From contig NZ_SATR01000032.1 of the NCBI RefSeq assembly GCF_004551525.1, positions 138 to 53,569 on the forward strand: a stretch of DNA of 53,432 nt. The letters run 5' to 3'. Both the position numbers and the translations under genes were made by a program. Below are positions 9,333-19,314 of the stretch, piece by piece. Positions within the stretch are counted from its first letter, which is position 1, and every line of letters starts with the position of its first letter. Source of the DNA: Vibrio ouci. GTDB taxonomy: Bacteria; Pseudomonadota; Gammaproteobacteria; Enterobacterales; Vibrionaceae. The notes under the pieces were generated by a model. It saw only the letters and a list, made by a program, of their open reading frames with translations, searched no databases and had not been told where the DNA came from.

Positions 9333-9995
9333 ATGAGATTGATTGGATTGATATCACTGATTATATGTTTTTCAGTATTCGGCAATGAGAGTCGTGACAA
9401 CAGCGATTTAACGCAGTTTGATCAGCCATTCTTACTAGGTGATTGGTACCTTGTAAATCCTAACCCTGAGGAATCACAAGAAAACTTCTTAGCTATTAAG
9501 CTTACTTTGGATTCTAACTATAGTTTTAAAATCGATATTCAGAAAAGGGATTACTCTGTAGACCATTGGGAAGGGCTCTATACTGCGAACGACGACACGC
9601 TTATTCTCGGCTTAAACACTTCTGAGCCACAAATTTATGAGTATTCTGCGAACCATAATTTATTGAACCTCAACGGCGTTGTGTTTACTAAAGAACTTTC
9701 GAACGCGTTAGCAGGTATGTGGTCAAGTGCCAAAATTGGTGGTGATGACCTATCGGCAAATGAAGTCCACCAGCTAGATTTAATTCTTCAACCAGATTTC
9801 GTGTTTATGTTCCGTGTGAGTAATGACGCTGGAGCGGAAGCCATTCACCGTGGAGTGTATTACACCGAAGGGGAACATCTCGTTTTGTTGTATGAAAATG
9901 GTGAGCATGAGACTAAGTACACATTAAATAGCGATACCTTAACGTTAGAAATGGAACAAGGGGCGATGTACGCGGTATTGAATAGAATTCGCTAA
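9333..9995 (+). CDS. exported protein of unknown function with two internal beta repeats
   Basis: 220 residues, family not recognised. A signal peptide is visible (residues 1-17, ending VFG). The rest is two similar halves, about 34-118 and 126-219. Each starts G-x-W and runs through a strand (LTLDSNYSFKI; LILQPDFVFMF), a G-x-Y turn (EGLYTANDDTLIL; RGVYYTEGEHLVLL) and a closing strand pair. This suggests duplication of a small lipocalin-like or META-like beta domain (inference). No cysteines or catalytic motifs stand out. GAGGGGTGAG gives a good ribosome site. It is flanked by terminators on both sides, so it forms its own unit. Confidence 0.7.
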   Translation: MRLIGLISLIICFSVFGNESRDNSDLTQFDQPFLLGDWYLVNPNPEESQENFLAIKLTLDSNYSFKIDIQKRDYSVDHWEGLYTANDDTLILGLNTSEPQIYEYSANHNLLNLNGVVFTKELSNALAGMWSSAKIGGDDLSANEVHQLDLILQPDFVFMFRVSNDAGAEAIHRGVYYTEGEHLVLLYENGEHETKYTLNSDTLTLEMEQGAMYAVLNRIR

Positions 9996-10072
9996 GCATT
10001 GCTTGGCGCAATAGTGTGAGGTTTGATGACAATATAGACAAATAGTTTGAGTCTTGCGTCAACAATAGACAA

Positions 10073-10110
10073 AAAACGAGGTATTTCTATAGAGAGCCTC
10101 GTTTTTTTCT
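10073..10110 (+). terminator. Rho-independent terminator after the 220-residue exported protein
   Basis: AAACGAGG and CCTCGTTT pair around a 15-base loop and are followed by seven U. The A-run on the 5-prime side would also let it work on the minus strand. Confidence 0.8.
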
Positions 10111-10237
10111 ATTTAGAGTTGTAAGCTAACACGCAACAAATGAAGGCAGTTGTTATCTGCTATTCACCATACACAATTCATTATCATCAAGGCTCCTTGG
10201 TGAGCACTTCAATGAAATTAGTCAGAAGGATTTAGAC

Positions 10238-12844
10238 ATGGCTCAGACTCCTCAAGCCAAATATCGCAAAGATTACCAGTCTCCGTCTCATGCGATTACT
10301 GATATCGACCTTACGTTTGATCTCTATGATAACGACACAACCGTTGTCGCTACGTCAAAAGTAAAACAGCTTAAAGAGAGCACGACTCTGCGCCTAGAAG
10401 GTGAAGACCTCAAGCTTAAGAGTATTCATGTTAATGGCGAAGCTTGGACTGCGTACGATGAGTTGGAAGGTGCATTGGAAATTCACCAATTACCTGCTGA
10501 ATGCGAACTGACTATCGAGACATTGATTGATCCTGAAGCGAATACAGCACTTGAAGGTTTATATAAGTCGGGTGGCGCTTTCTGTACTCAATGTGAAGCA
10601 GAAGGCTTCCGTCGCATCACATATTATATGGATCGCCCAGACGTACTGGCGAAATACACGACCAAAGTTATCGCAGATAAAGGTCAATACCCATTCCTAT
10701 TAAGTAACGGTAACCGCATTGATCAAGGTGACTTAGACGGTGGTCGTCACTGGGTTCAATGGCAAGATCCGCACCCGAAACCAGCGTACTTATTTGCGCT
10801 AGTGGCAGGTGACTTTGATGTACTGCGCGATAAGTTTGTTACTCAGTCTGGCCGCAATGTTGAGCTTGAAATCTTCGTTGATAAAGGCAACTTGGACCGT
10901 GCTCCACATGCAATGACGTCACTAATTAACTCAATGAAGTGGGATGAAGAACGTTTCGGCCTAGAGTACGATCTTGATATCTACATGATTGTAGCTGTCG
11001 ATTTCTTCAATATGGGCGCAATGGAGAATAAAGGTCTGAACATCTTTAACTCCAAGTTTGTATTAGCCAACGAGAAAACGGCAACAGACACCGATTACCT
11101 AGGTATTGAAGCGGTAATTGGTCACGAGTATTTCCACAACTGGACGGGTAACCGAGTAACGTGCCGCGACTGGTTCCAACTCAGTTTGAAAGAAGGTCTA
11201 ACGGTATTCCGCGATCAAGAGTTTTCGTCAGATTTAGGTTCACGAGCGGTTAATCGTATCAACAATGTGCGCATCATCCGTGGCCCTCAGTTTGCGGAAG
11301 ATGCTAGCCCAATGTCTCACCCAATTCGACCTGACAAAGTGATCGAAATGAACAACTTCTACACGCTGACCGTTTACGAGAAAGGCAGTGAAGTTATTCG
11401 TATGATGCATACTCTGTTAGGTGAAGAGGGTTTCCAAGCGGGTATGAAGCTTTACTTCGAGCGCCACGATGGTACGGCAGCAACCTGTGAAGATTTTGTC
11501 GCAGCGATGGAAGACGCATCGGGCATAAGTCTTAAACAATTCCGTCTATGGTATAGCCAATCGGGTACACCGACAGTAAAAGTATCAAGTGACTACAACG
11601 CTGCTGAGCAAACTTACTCATTAACAGTAGAGCAGTCGACAGAGCCAACTCAAGATCAGGCTGATAAGCAGGCGTTGCATATCCCGTTTGATGTAGAGCT
11701 ATATACTCAAAATGGCAGTGTGATTGAGTTACGCTGTAACAATGAGCCGGTACACAATGTACTGGACGTAACCCAAGCTAAGCAAACTTTTGTTTTTGAA
11801 AATGTGGCAGAGAAACCAGTGCCGTCATTGCTGCGCGAGTTTTCTGCTCCGGTGAAACTTGAGTACGATTACAGCGACGAAGAGCTAATTTTCTTAATGG
11901 TTCATGCTCGCAACGAATTTGCTCGTTGGGATGCGGGTCAAATGCTTCTTGCTAAGTACATTCGCGCGAATGTTGCTAAGGTACAAGAAGGGCAAGAGGT
12001 TGAACTATCCGATGCGGTTGTTGATGCATTCCGTGGTGTTCTACTTTCAAAAGATCTAGAGCCAGCATTTATTGCGGAAGTACTTTCTCTGCCAAGCTTT
12101 AATGAAGTGTCTGGTTGGTACAAGCAGGTAGATGTTGATGCTGTTACTAAAGTGCTAAAAGCAGTTAAAGTAATCCTTGCTACACAACTAAATGATGAAT
12201 TAAGTGCGATTTACCATAGCTCTAAACAAGCTGCGTATTCAATCGACCATGCAGCGATTGGTCAACGAGCTCTACGTAATACGGCGCTTAGCTTCTTGGC
12301 TTACACTGAGCAAGGCGATGAGCTAGCCAAAGGCCAATACGCAGATGCGAACAACATGACAGACACAATTGCAGCGATGAGTGCGGCGAACAGTGCACAG
12401 CTGGAGTGTCGCGAATCGCTAATGCAAGATTACAGCGACAAGTGGAAGCATGATGGTTTGGTGATGGATAAGTGGTTTGCGTTGCAAGGTACTAATCCTG
12501 CAGAGAACGTTCTCGATGTGATTAAACAGACGATGGGTCATGAAGCCTTTAGCTTGAAAAACCCGAACCGTACTCGTAGTTTAGTGGGTTCGTTCTTAAA
12601 CATGAACCCTGTACGTTTCCATGCTAAGAGTGGCGAAGGCTACAAGTTCGCTGGAGAAATTTTGCGTGAACTAAACAGCAGTAACCCTCAAGTTGCGTCT
12701 CGTTTGATTGATCCTTTGTTGAAATTCCGTAAGTATGATGAGCAACGCCAAGCTTTGATTAAAGCAGAGTTGGAAGCGTTGAAATCTATGGATAATCTCG
12801 CCAAAGATCTGTTCGAAAAAGTGACTAAGGCGCTTGAGTCTTAA
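10238..12844 (+). CDS. pepN: Aminopeptidase N (M1 zinc metallopeptidase)
   Basis: 868 residues, the usual length of proteobacterial PepN, a cytosolic broad-specificity aminopeptidase in the last steps of protein turnover. The substrate-anchoring motif GAMEN is near residue 264. The zinc motif HEYFH gives His296, Glu297 and His300, and the third ligand is Glu319 in LKEGLT, one less than E. coli numbering throughout. No signal peptide. The 240-bp upstream gap holds only the preceding terminator and presumably the promoter. A hairpin follows 15 bases after the stop. Confidence 0.97.
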   Translation: MAQTPQAKYRKDYQSPSHAITDIDLTFDLYDNDTTVVATSKVKQLKESTTLRLEGEDLKLKSIHVNGEAWTAYDELEGALEIHQLPAECELTIETLIDPEANTALEGLYKSGGAFCTQCEAEGFRRITYYMDRPDVLAKYTTKVIADKGQYPFLLSNGNRIDQGDLDGGRHWVQWQDPHPKPAYLFALVAGDFDVLRDKFVTQSGRNVELEIFVDKGNLDRAPHAMTSLINSMKWDEERFGLEYDLDIYMIVAVDFFNMGAMENKGLNIFNSKFVLANEKTATDTDYLGIEAVIGHEYFHNWTGNRVTCRDWFQLSLKEGLTVFRDQEFSSDLGSRAVNRINNVRIIRGPQFAEDASPMSHPIRPDKVIEMNNFYTLTVYEKGSEVIRMMHTLLGEEGFQAGMKLYFERHDGTAATCEDFVAAMEDASGISLKQFRLWYSQSGTPTVKVSSDYNAAEQTYSLTVEQSTEPTQDQADKQALHIPFDVELYTQNGSVIELRCNNEPVHNVLDVTQAKQTFVFENVAEKPVPSLLREFSAPVKLEYDYSDEELIFLMVHARNEFARWDAGQMLLAKYIRANVAKVQEGQEVELSDAVVDAFRGVLLSKDLEPAFIAEVLSLPSFNEVSGWYKQVDVDAVTKVLKAVKVILATQLNDELSAIYHSSKQAAYSIDHAAIGQRALRNTALSFLAYTEQGDELAKGQYADANNMTDTIAAMSAANSAQLECRESLMQDYSDKWKHDGLVMDKWFALQGTNPAENVLDVIKQTMGHEAFSLKNPNRTRSLVGSFLNMNPVRFHAKSGEGYKFAGEILRELNSSNPQVASRLIDPLLKFRKYDEQRQALIKAELEALKSMDNLAKDLFEKVTKALES

Positions 12845-12856
12845 CCACATGGATAA

Positions 12857-12890
12857 AACAGTAGCACTTTTGTGTGCTACTGTTTATTTA
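12857..12890 (+). terminator. probable terminator of pepN
   Basis: AAACAGTAGCAC and GTGCTACTGTTT form a perfect 12-bp stem with a TTTT loop. The trailing U-run (GTTTATTTAT) is weak, so termination may be partial. Confidence 0.65.
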
Positions 12891-12939
12891 TACAGTTCTT
12901 TTGTAGCGGTGATAAAAACGTTACTTTTTTAGCCAATTT

Positions 12940-13158
12940 ATGAACCACTATTACTTCACCCTAAACATCTCATATCAAACTTTCTTAGCTCACTATAATG
13001 GTGCTGCTAGTAACGTTTTAGTCGTTACTGACAAGGGCTTGCGCTTACAATTGCCTGCATCTCGTTTCAGGCCTTTTCTTAGTCAAATAGGGCTAAAAGG
13101 GCGGTTCAGATTAACAACTGACCAAAATAACAAGTTTATGAAGTTAGAACTTCTGTGA
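12940..13158 (+). CDS. DUF2835 small protein
   Basis: 72 residues matching the pattern of DUF2835, a small gamma-proteobacterial family of unknown function. The hallmarks are an N-terminal YYFTLNISYQTFLAHY segment, the core LPASRFRPFL and the ending GRFRLTTDQNNKF. Predicted cytosolic, basic, no signal peptide. It lies between pepN and the NAD-GDH gene and may be read partly from the pepN promoter through the imperfect hairpin at 12857. Function unknown. Confidence 0.85.
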   Translation: MNHYYFTLNISYQTFLAHYNGAASNVLVVTDKGLRLQLPASRFRPFLSQIGLKGRFRLTTDQNNKFMKLELL

Positions 13159-13345
13159 GCAACTGATTTTATAGAAGTTTAAATAGAACCTTAGTCACAT
13201 TCTCGAACATTTCACCTCCTACCACTTCTAAAACAATTAACCATTTATCAATAAAGCTTTTACAATAAAGCGGCATTACCCGTGTTAAGCACTATGCTTA
13301 CAAAAACCTCAAAAATACATACAATTCTAATTGTGGAGTGTGATT

Positions 13346-16300
13346 ATGACCGCGCGTGAAACATTGATGCCGGTTCTGCTTGAAAAAGTATATAAACTTA
13401 TTCAAGACAAACTCGAGCTTGCTCATCAACCTTTAGTCACCCAACTTGCTCAACACCTGTTTAGCAACATCTCTCAAGACGATTTAGTCGAACGCAATGA
13501 ATCTGACTTATATGGTGCTGTTGTCTCACTTTGGCATCATATTAACGAGAAAAAAGCTGACGATATTTCTGTTCGAGTTTTTAATCCAACCGTAAGCCGT
13601 CAAGGATGGCAGTCGACACACACGATCGTAGAAATCGTGGTGCCAGATGGCCCGTTTTTGGTTGACTCGGTTAAGATGGCACTTAGCCGTTTGGATCTTT
13701 CATCACACTTAATGCTACATGGACCTACACAGGTAGCTCGTACCGATAAAGGTGAAATTACCGGTATTAATGAAGGCGAGGGCGTTCTTCAATCTCTATT
13801 CCATATTGAGGTTGACCGTCTAAGTCAAAAAGAAGAAATGGCTTCTTTGAAAGCAGAACTTCTCAGCATTTTGAACGACACGGGATTAGTTGTTCAAGAC
13901 TGGTTACTGATGGTTGAAAAACTAGAACAGGTAACTGCGCAGGTCGAGTCTCAGCAAGGAAAGGTAGAGATCCAACGCGATCGTTATGATGAGTCGCTGC
14001 AATTCCTTCGCTGGTTAGGCAATCATAACTTCACATTCATGGGTTACAAGGAATACGATCTTGTTTCTGTTGATGGTGATACGGAGTTACGCCCAACTGA
14101 AGATAAAGGTTTAGGTCTGTTCGCGAATAGTGAACGTGTCCGTACCGTGAAACTTTCAGATTTTCCAGATTCAGCGCGATTAGAAGCGAAAAAGCCATTT
14201 CTTCTGATTGTCACTAAAGGTAACCGCGCTTCTCGTATTCACCGCCCGGCGTACACTGACTATATCGGAATTAAGAAATTCGATAAAAACGGTAAGGTAA
14301 TCGGTGAGCACCGATTCACAGGTCTATATACGTCAGCGGTATACAACCAAAGCGTAGCGGGCATCCCACTTATCAGAGAGAAAGTTGAACGTATTCTTTA
14401 CGCAAGTGGTTACCGAGAAGGCTCATACTCTTATAAAGCACTCCACAATATTCTAGAAAACTACCCACGCGACGAACTACTTCAAGCGAAAGAAGAAGAG
14501 TTATTAGAAGTCGGTATGGGCGTTGTTCAGATGCAAGATCGCGACATGCTTCGCCTGTTTGTACGTAAAGACCCATTTGGTCGTTTCTTCAGTTGCATGG
14601 TGTATGTCACAAAAGATCGTTACAACACAGAGTTGCGTCGTCAAACACAACGAATTCTTAAACAATACTTTGGTTGCGAGCAGGAAGTTGAATTTACAAC
14701 GTACTTCTCGGAAAGCCCACTAGCGCGCACTCATTACATCGTTCGTGTTGATAACAACAACATGGATGTCGACGTTAAAACGATTGAGCAAAACTTAATG
14801 GAAGCATCTTCTACATGGGATGATCGTTTATCAGAAGCGATCGTGGCAAACTTCGGTGAGAGTAAAGGTCTACCTTTATCAAAGGACTACCTGCGCGCAT
14901 TCCCACGTTCATACAAAGAAGATGTTATGCCAGGTTCTGCAGTGGCAGACATTGAACGTCTAGAAAGCTTGAGTGATGACAACAAGCTTGGCATGCTGTT
15001 CTACCGTCCGCAAGAACTGAGTTCTGATTCTAAAGCAGTAAAACTTAAGCTTTACCACCGCGATGAACCAATTCACTTGTCTGACGTCATGCCAATGCTG
15101 GAAAACCTTGGTCTACGTGTTATTGGTGAGTCACCTTATGAAGTGCGTAAATCAAATGGTCAAGTGTACTGGATCCTTGATTTCTCAATGCTGCATAAGA
15201 GCGATAAGACAGTGGATCTCCGTGAAGCGAGAGACCGTTTCCAGCAAGCATTTGCTGCTATTTGGGCGGGTGAACTTGAAAGTGATGGCTTTAACCGTTT
15301 AGTTCTTGGCGCTTCACTAACCGGACGTGAGATTTCAATACTGCGTGCATACGCGCGTTACATGCGCCAAGTTGGCTTCCCATTCAGCCAGCACTACATT
15401 GAAGAGACACTAAACCATTACCCAGAGCTTGCGAAAGGTTTGGTAGAGCTATTTACCAAACGTTTTGAGCCGAAATTCAAAGGTAGTCAGAAAGGTCAAA
15501 ATGATCTGATTGCTAGAATTACCGAGCAACTCGATCATGTAGAAAGTCTTGATGACGATCGTATCATCCGCCGTTACATGGAGATGATCTCCGCGACGCT
15601 TCGTACTAACTACTATCAGCTGGACGACAACAAGCAGGCGAAACCTTGGCTATCGCTGAAAATGAAGCCAAGTGATATTCCTGAGATTCCTCAGCCAGTG
15701 CCGGCATTCGAAATTTTCGTTTACGCACCGGATATTGAGGGTGTTCACCTACGCGGCGGTAAAGTTGCACGTGGTGGTCTTCGTTGGTCAGATCGTCAAG
15801 AAGATTTCCGTACTGAGATCCTTGGCCTAGTGAAAGCTCAGCAAGTTAAGAACACCGTAATTGTACCAGTTGGTGCAAAAGGTGGCTTTGTTTGTAAACG
15901 TCAACCAACCCTAAGTGGCCGTGATGAAATCTTCGCTGAAGGTCAACGTTGCTACAAACGTTTCATTCGTGCACTTCTAGACGTATCAGACAACATCATT
16001 GATGGCGAAGTTGCGCACCCTAAGAGTGTGGTTCGTCATGATGAAGATGATCCATATTTGGTTGTTGCCGCGGATAAAGGTACGGCGACATTCTCTGACC
16101 TTGCTAACTCAGTATCTGCAGAATACAACTTCTGGTTGGGTGACGCATTTGCTTCAGGTGGTTCGAATGGTTACGACCACAAAGCGATGGGTATCACTGC
16201 TAAAGGTGGTTGGGAATCTGTTAAACGTCACTTCCGTGAAATGGGAATTAACTGCCAGACAACTGATTTCACCGCGATTGGTGTAGGTGATATGGCAGGG

Positions 16301-18187
16301 GACGTATTTGGTAACGGTATGCTGCTGTCTAAGCATATTCGTCTGCAAGCTGCTTTCAACCATATGCACATCTTTATCGACCCGAATCCTGAGTCGGCAA
16401 GTAGCTGGGAAGAGCGTAATCGCTTGTTTAACTTACCGCGTTCAAGCTGGGAAGATTACAATACTGACCTAATCTCGCAAGGTGGCGGCATCTTCTCTCG
16501 CCGAGCAAAATCTATTGCGCTTACACCAGAAATTCAAAAGATGCTGGGTACCAAAAAGGCGTCGATGGCACCGAATGATCTGATTAAAATGATCTTATCT
16601 ATGCAAGTCGATCTTCTATGGAATGGCGGTATCGGTACTTATGTTAAAGCGTCTACAGAGACTCATACTGATGTTGGTGACCGTGCCAACGATGTTCTTC
16701 GTATCGATGGTCGTGACCTAAAAGCTAAAGTAGTTGGTGAAGGTGGTAACTTGGGTATGACTCAACTTGGTCGTATCGAGTATGCACTTACTGGTGGTCG
16801 TGTTAATACTGACTTCGTTGATAACGTTGGTGGTGTAGATTGTTCTGATAACGAAGTAAACATTAAGATCTTCCTTAACGGTCTAGTGACCAACGGCGAT
16901 CTTACGGTTAAACAACGTAATAAGATCCTTGAGTCGATGGAAGATGAAGTTGGCGATATCGTTCTAGACGATGCGTATTGCCAATCTGAATCGATCTCAG
17001 TAACTGAGCGTCAGGGTATCTCGTTAGTAAAAGAGCAGATTCGCTTTATCCATACTATGGAAAAAGCAGGCCACTTGGATCGTGCGCTAGAGTACATTCC
17101 AGATGATGAAACGCTTCTAGAGCGCGAAAAGCAGGGTATGGCGTTATCTCGCCCTGAGCTATCCGTTCTTGTTGCTTACGGCAAAATGGTTCTTAAAGAA
17201 GAGTTGGTGCACGAAGATATTGCTAAAGATGCATTTCATGCACAGCAGCTCGTGAATTACTTCCCAACTGAGTTACGCCGTAACTATTCGGACCAAATGG
17301 ACAACCATCCGCTACGCGCTGAAATTATTGCGACAGCGTTGGCCAACCAAATGGTCAATGAAATGGGCTGTAACTTCGTTACTCGTCTACAAGAAGAAAC
17401 GGGTGCGAACGTTGTTGATATTGCTAATGCATATGCGGCGACGCGTGAAATCTTTGGTTTAGGTAAAGTACTCGATGAGATTCGAGCGCAAGATAACGAA
17501 GCCTCGACGGATGCTCAGTACGATATGATTTTCTATGTTCGTCGCACGCTACGTCGTTTATCGCGCTGGTTACTGCGTAATCGCACTGGTCGCCAGTCAG
17601 TCAATGAACTGATTGAGCTGTACCAAGGTGATGTTGATACCATCAAAACGCACCTTGATGACATGCTGGTTCCATCTGAAGTTGAAGAACATAAAGAGAT
17701 GGCTCAGGCGTGGATTGAGCAGGGCATTAATGGTGAAGTTGCCAATTATGTCGCTCGTTTGTCTAGCTTGTACTCAGTACTGGATATTTCCACAGTGTCT
17801 CGTGAAAAAGGTAAAACGGTTGAACAAACAGCCAAACTTTACTACAACCTAGGCGATCGATTGTCACTTCACTGGTTCTTGAAGCAAATCAATGGCCAGG
17901 CAGTCGATAACAACTGGCAAGCACTGGCGAGAGCGGCATTCCGTGAAGACCTTGATTGGCAGCAACGTCAATTAACAGGTCAGGTACTTAGCTGCGGCTG
18001 TTCACCGGAAGAGCTTGATGTCATGAAAGCGCTTGATGATTGGATTGAGACTAACGAAGTATCACTGCATCGTTGGGAGAATATTCTCAATGAATTTAAA
18101 GTAGGTTCTGTCCATGAATTTGCTAAATTCTCGGTTGCTTTACGCGAACTGATGCTTCTAAACCTCAATTGTTCAGCGAATGAGTAA
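13346..18187 (+). CDS. gdhB: NAD-specific glutamate dehydrogenase, very large class
   Basis: Converts glutamate to 2-oxoglutarate and ammonia with NAD, feeding amino-acid nitrogen and carbon into the TCA cycle. The ATG at 13346 is chosen over an upstream TTG at 13331, because GGAG at 13335-13338 lies 7 bases before it; this gives 1613 residues, typical of this large GDH class. The N-terminal half carries ACT-like regulatory regions. The catalytic core begins near residue 805 with GGLRWSDRQEDFRTE; PVGAKGG gives the likely active-site Lys845. The nucleotide-binding region follows, including VGEGGNLG near 1130. Monocistronic, ended by the hairpin at 18236. Confidence 0.93.
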   Translation: MTARETLMPVLLEKVYKLIQDKLELAHQPLVTQLAQHLFSNISQDDLVERNESDLYGAVVSLWHHINEKKADDISVRVFNPTVSRQGWQSTHTIVEIVVPDGPFLVDSVKMALSRLDLSSHLMLHGPTQVARTDKGEITGINEGEGVLQSLFHIEVDRLSQKEEMASLKAELLSILNDTGLVVQDWLLMVEKLEQVTAQVESQQGKVEIQRDRYDESLQFLRWLGNHNFTFMGYKEYDLVSVDGDTELRPTEDKGLGLFANSERVRTVKLSDFPDSARLEAKKPFLLIVTKGNRASRIHRPAYTDYIGIKKFDKNGKVIGEHRFTGLYTSAVYNQSVAGIPLIREKVERILYASGYREGSYSYKALHNILENYPRDELLQAKEEELLEVGMGVVQMQDRDMLRLFVRKDPFGRFFSCMVYVTKDRYNTELRRQTQRILKQYFGCEQEVEFTTYFSESPLARTHYIVRVDNNNMDVDVKTIEQNLMEASSTWDDRLSEAIVANFGESKGLPLSKDYLRAFPRSYKEDVMPGSAVADIERLESLSDDNKLGMLFYRPQELSSDSKAVKLKLYHRDEPIHLSDVMPMLENLGLRVIGESPYEVRKSNGQVYWILDFSMLHKSDKTVDLREARDRFQQAFAAIWAGELESDGFNRLVLGASLTGREISILRAYARYMRQVGFPFSQHYIEETLNHYPELAKGLVELFTKRFEPKFKGSQKGQNDLIARITEQLDHVESLDDDRIIRRYMEMISATLRTNYYQLDDNKQAKPWLSLKMKPSDIPEIPQPVPAFEIFVYAPDIEGVHLRGGKVARGGLRWSDRQEDFRTEILGLVKAQQVKNTVIVPVGAKGGFVCKRQPTLSGRDEIFAEGQRCYKRFIRALLDVSDNIIDGEVAHPKSVVRHDEDDPYLVVAADKGTATFSDLANSVSAEYNFWLGDAFASGGSNGYDHKAMGITAKGGWESVKRHFREMGINCQTTDFTAIGVGDMAGDVFGNGMLLSKHIRLQAAFNHMHIFIDPNPESASSWEERNRLFNLPRSSWEDYNTDLISQGGGIFSRRAKSIALTPEIQKMLGTKKASMAPNDLIKMILSMQVDLLWNGGIGTYVKASTETHTDVGDRANDVLRIDGRDLKAKVVGEGGNLGMTQLGRIEYALTGGRVNTDFVDNVGGVDCSDNEVNIKIFLNGLVTNGDLTVKQRNKILESMEDEVGDIVLDDAYCQSESISVTERQGISLVKEQIRFIHTMEKAGHLDRALEYIPDDETLLEREKQGMALSRPELSVLVAYGKMVLKEELVHEDIAKDAFHAQQLVNYFPTELRRNYSDQMDNHPLRAEIIATALANQMVNEMGCNFVTRLQEETGANVVDIANAYAATREIFGLGKVLDEIRAQDNEASTDAQYDMIFYVRRTLRRLSRWLLRNRTGRQSVNELIELYQGDVDTIKTHLDDMLVPSEVEEHKEMAQAWIEQGINGEVANYVARLSSLYSVLDISTVSREKGKTVEQTAKLYYNLGDRLSLHWFLKQINGQAVDNNWQALARAAFREDLDWQQRQLTGQVLSCGCSPEELDVMKALDDWIETNEVSLHRWENILNEFKVGSVHEFAKFSVALRELMLLNLNCSANE

Positions 18188-18204
18188 ACGATTGCGATAA
18201 TTCA

Positions 18205-18242
18205 TTGAATAATTCGGTAAAACAGTAAATAATACAGCCCCG
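18205..18242 (+). promoter_or_regulatory. pyrD promoter with C-rich start region
   Basis: TTGAAT (18205-18210) and AATAAT (18228-18233) are separated by 17 bases. Initiation 6-9 bases past the -10 would fall at 18239-18242, reading CCCG. There is no room for another promoter between the gdhB hairpin and pyrD. A C/G choice at the start recalls the CTP-sensitive start switching known for enteric pyrC and pyrD. Confidence 0.55.
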
Positions 18243-18260
18243 TTTACACGGGGCTTTTTT
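18236..18260 (+). terminator. terminator of gdhB, also inside the pyrD leader
   Basis: AGCCCCG and CGGGGCT pair around TTTACA, followed by six or more U. It lies 49 bases past the gdhB stop and ends about 6 bases before the pyrD ribosome site CGGAGG (18265-18270). Confidence 0.85.
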
Positions 18261-18274
18261 CTTTCGGAGGCACA

Positions 18275-19285
18275 ATGCTTTACCGTCTAGCCAGAACTGG
18301 CTTTTTCCAACTTGATGCCGAAAAGGCACATGATCTTGCAATCCAAAACTTCAAACGTTTCACCGGCACACCACTGGATCTTCTTTATCGTCAACAGCTT
18401 CCTCATCGCCCAGTAGAGTGCATGGGGCTAACCTTCCGTAACCCTGTTGGTTTAGCGGCTGGCCTAGATAAAAATGGCGAATGTATCGAAGCATTCGATG
18501 CGATGGGCTTTGGCTTCGTTGAGGTGGGTACAGTGACACCTCGTCCTCAGTCGGGTAATGACAAACCACGTCTTTTCCGTTTGGTTGAAGCGGAAGGTAT
18601 TATTAACCGCATGGGCTTTAATAACCTAGGTGTTGATAACCTGATTGAAAATGTTAAGAAAGCAAAGTTCGATTGTGTTCTTGGTATTAACATTGGCAAA
18701 AACAAAGATACTCCGATCGAGAAGGGTGCGGAAGATTACCTGATCTGTATGGAGAAGGTTTATGAGCACGCGGGTTACATCGCAGTAAATATCTCTTCAC
18801 CAAATACACCAGGGCTTCGTTCACTACAATACGGCGAAGCTTTAGATGAGCTTCTTGCTGAACTGAAAGCTAAGCAATCTGAGCTGGCAGAAAAATTTGG
18901 CAAGTATGTACCTCTAGCGTTAAAGATCGCGCCGGATCTAAGTGATGATGAAATCTCTCAGATTTGTGAATCTCTGATCAAAAACCAAATTGACGCTGTT
19001 ATCGCAACAAACACAACGTTAGATCGTAGCATTGTTGAAGGTATGAAGCATGGTAATGAAGCTGGTGGCTTAAGCGGTCGCCCAGTTCAATCACGCAGTA
19101 CCGAAGTTGTTCGCCGTTTACACGAAGAGTTAAATGACCAGATCCCAGTTATTGGGGTAGGCGGTATTGACTCTTATGTTGCTGCTAAAGAGAAAATGAT
19201 GGCTGGTGCGCAACTGGTTCAAGTTTACTCGGGCTTTATTTACCACGGTCCAGCATTAGTACGAGATATCGTTAAGAATCTATAG
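18275..19285 (+). CDS. pyrD: Dihydroorotate dehydrogenase, quinone-linked class 2
   Basis: 336 residues, the fourth step of pyrimidine synthesis: oxidation of dihydroorotate to orotate with electrons passed through FMN to quinone. The N-terminal amphipathic helix region (MLYRLARTGFFQLDAEKAHD) is the membrane-binding part of class 2 enzymes. FMN and active-site motifs are visible: GLAAGLDKNGE near 61, NRMGFNNLGVDN near 111, NISSPNTPGLRSLQ near 172 with the catalytic Ser, and GVGGI near 292. CGGAGG lies 4 bases before the ATG. Followed by zapC as in E. coli, but separated by its own terminator. Confidence 0.97.
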   Translation: MLYRLARTGFFQLDAEKAHDLAIQNFKRFTGTPLDLLYRQQLPHRPVECMGLTFRNPVGLAAGLDKNGECIEAFDAMGFGFVEVGTVTPRPQSGNDKPRLFRLVEAEGIINRMGFNNLGVDNLIENVKKAKFDCVLGINIGKNKDTPIEKGAEDYLICMEKVYEHAGYIAVNISSPNTPGLRSLQYGEALDELLAELKAKQSELAEKFGKYVPLALKIAPDLSDDEISQICESLIKNQIDAVIATNTTLDRSIVEGMKHGNEAGGLSGRPVQSRSTEVVRRLHEELNDQIPVIGVGGIDSYVAAKEKMMAGAQLVQVYSGFIYHGPALVRDIVKNL

Positions 19286-19314
19286 TCTGTATTGTTTATG
19301 CCATCAAAGTGATG

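Noticed and set aside
11266..11280. GTGCGCATCAT in pepN as a second dif-like XerC arm
   Set aside because: Only the XerC-side half matches; no XerD arm follows and the bases are ordinary pepN codons.
13331..13345. TTG start of NAD-GDH at 13331 giving 1618 residues
   Set aside because: The GGAG ribosome site lies downstream of the TTG and is spaced correctly for the ATG at 13346.
16641..16655. TTATGTTAAA inside gdhB as a second XerD arm
   Set aside because: It lacks an adjacent XerC arm and is part of conserved GDH coding sequence.
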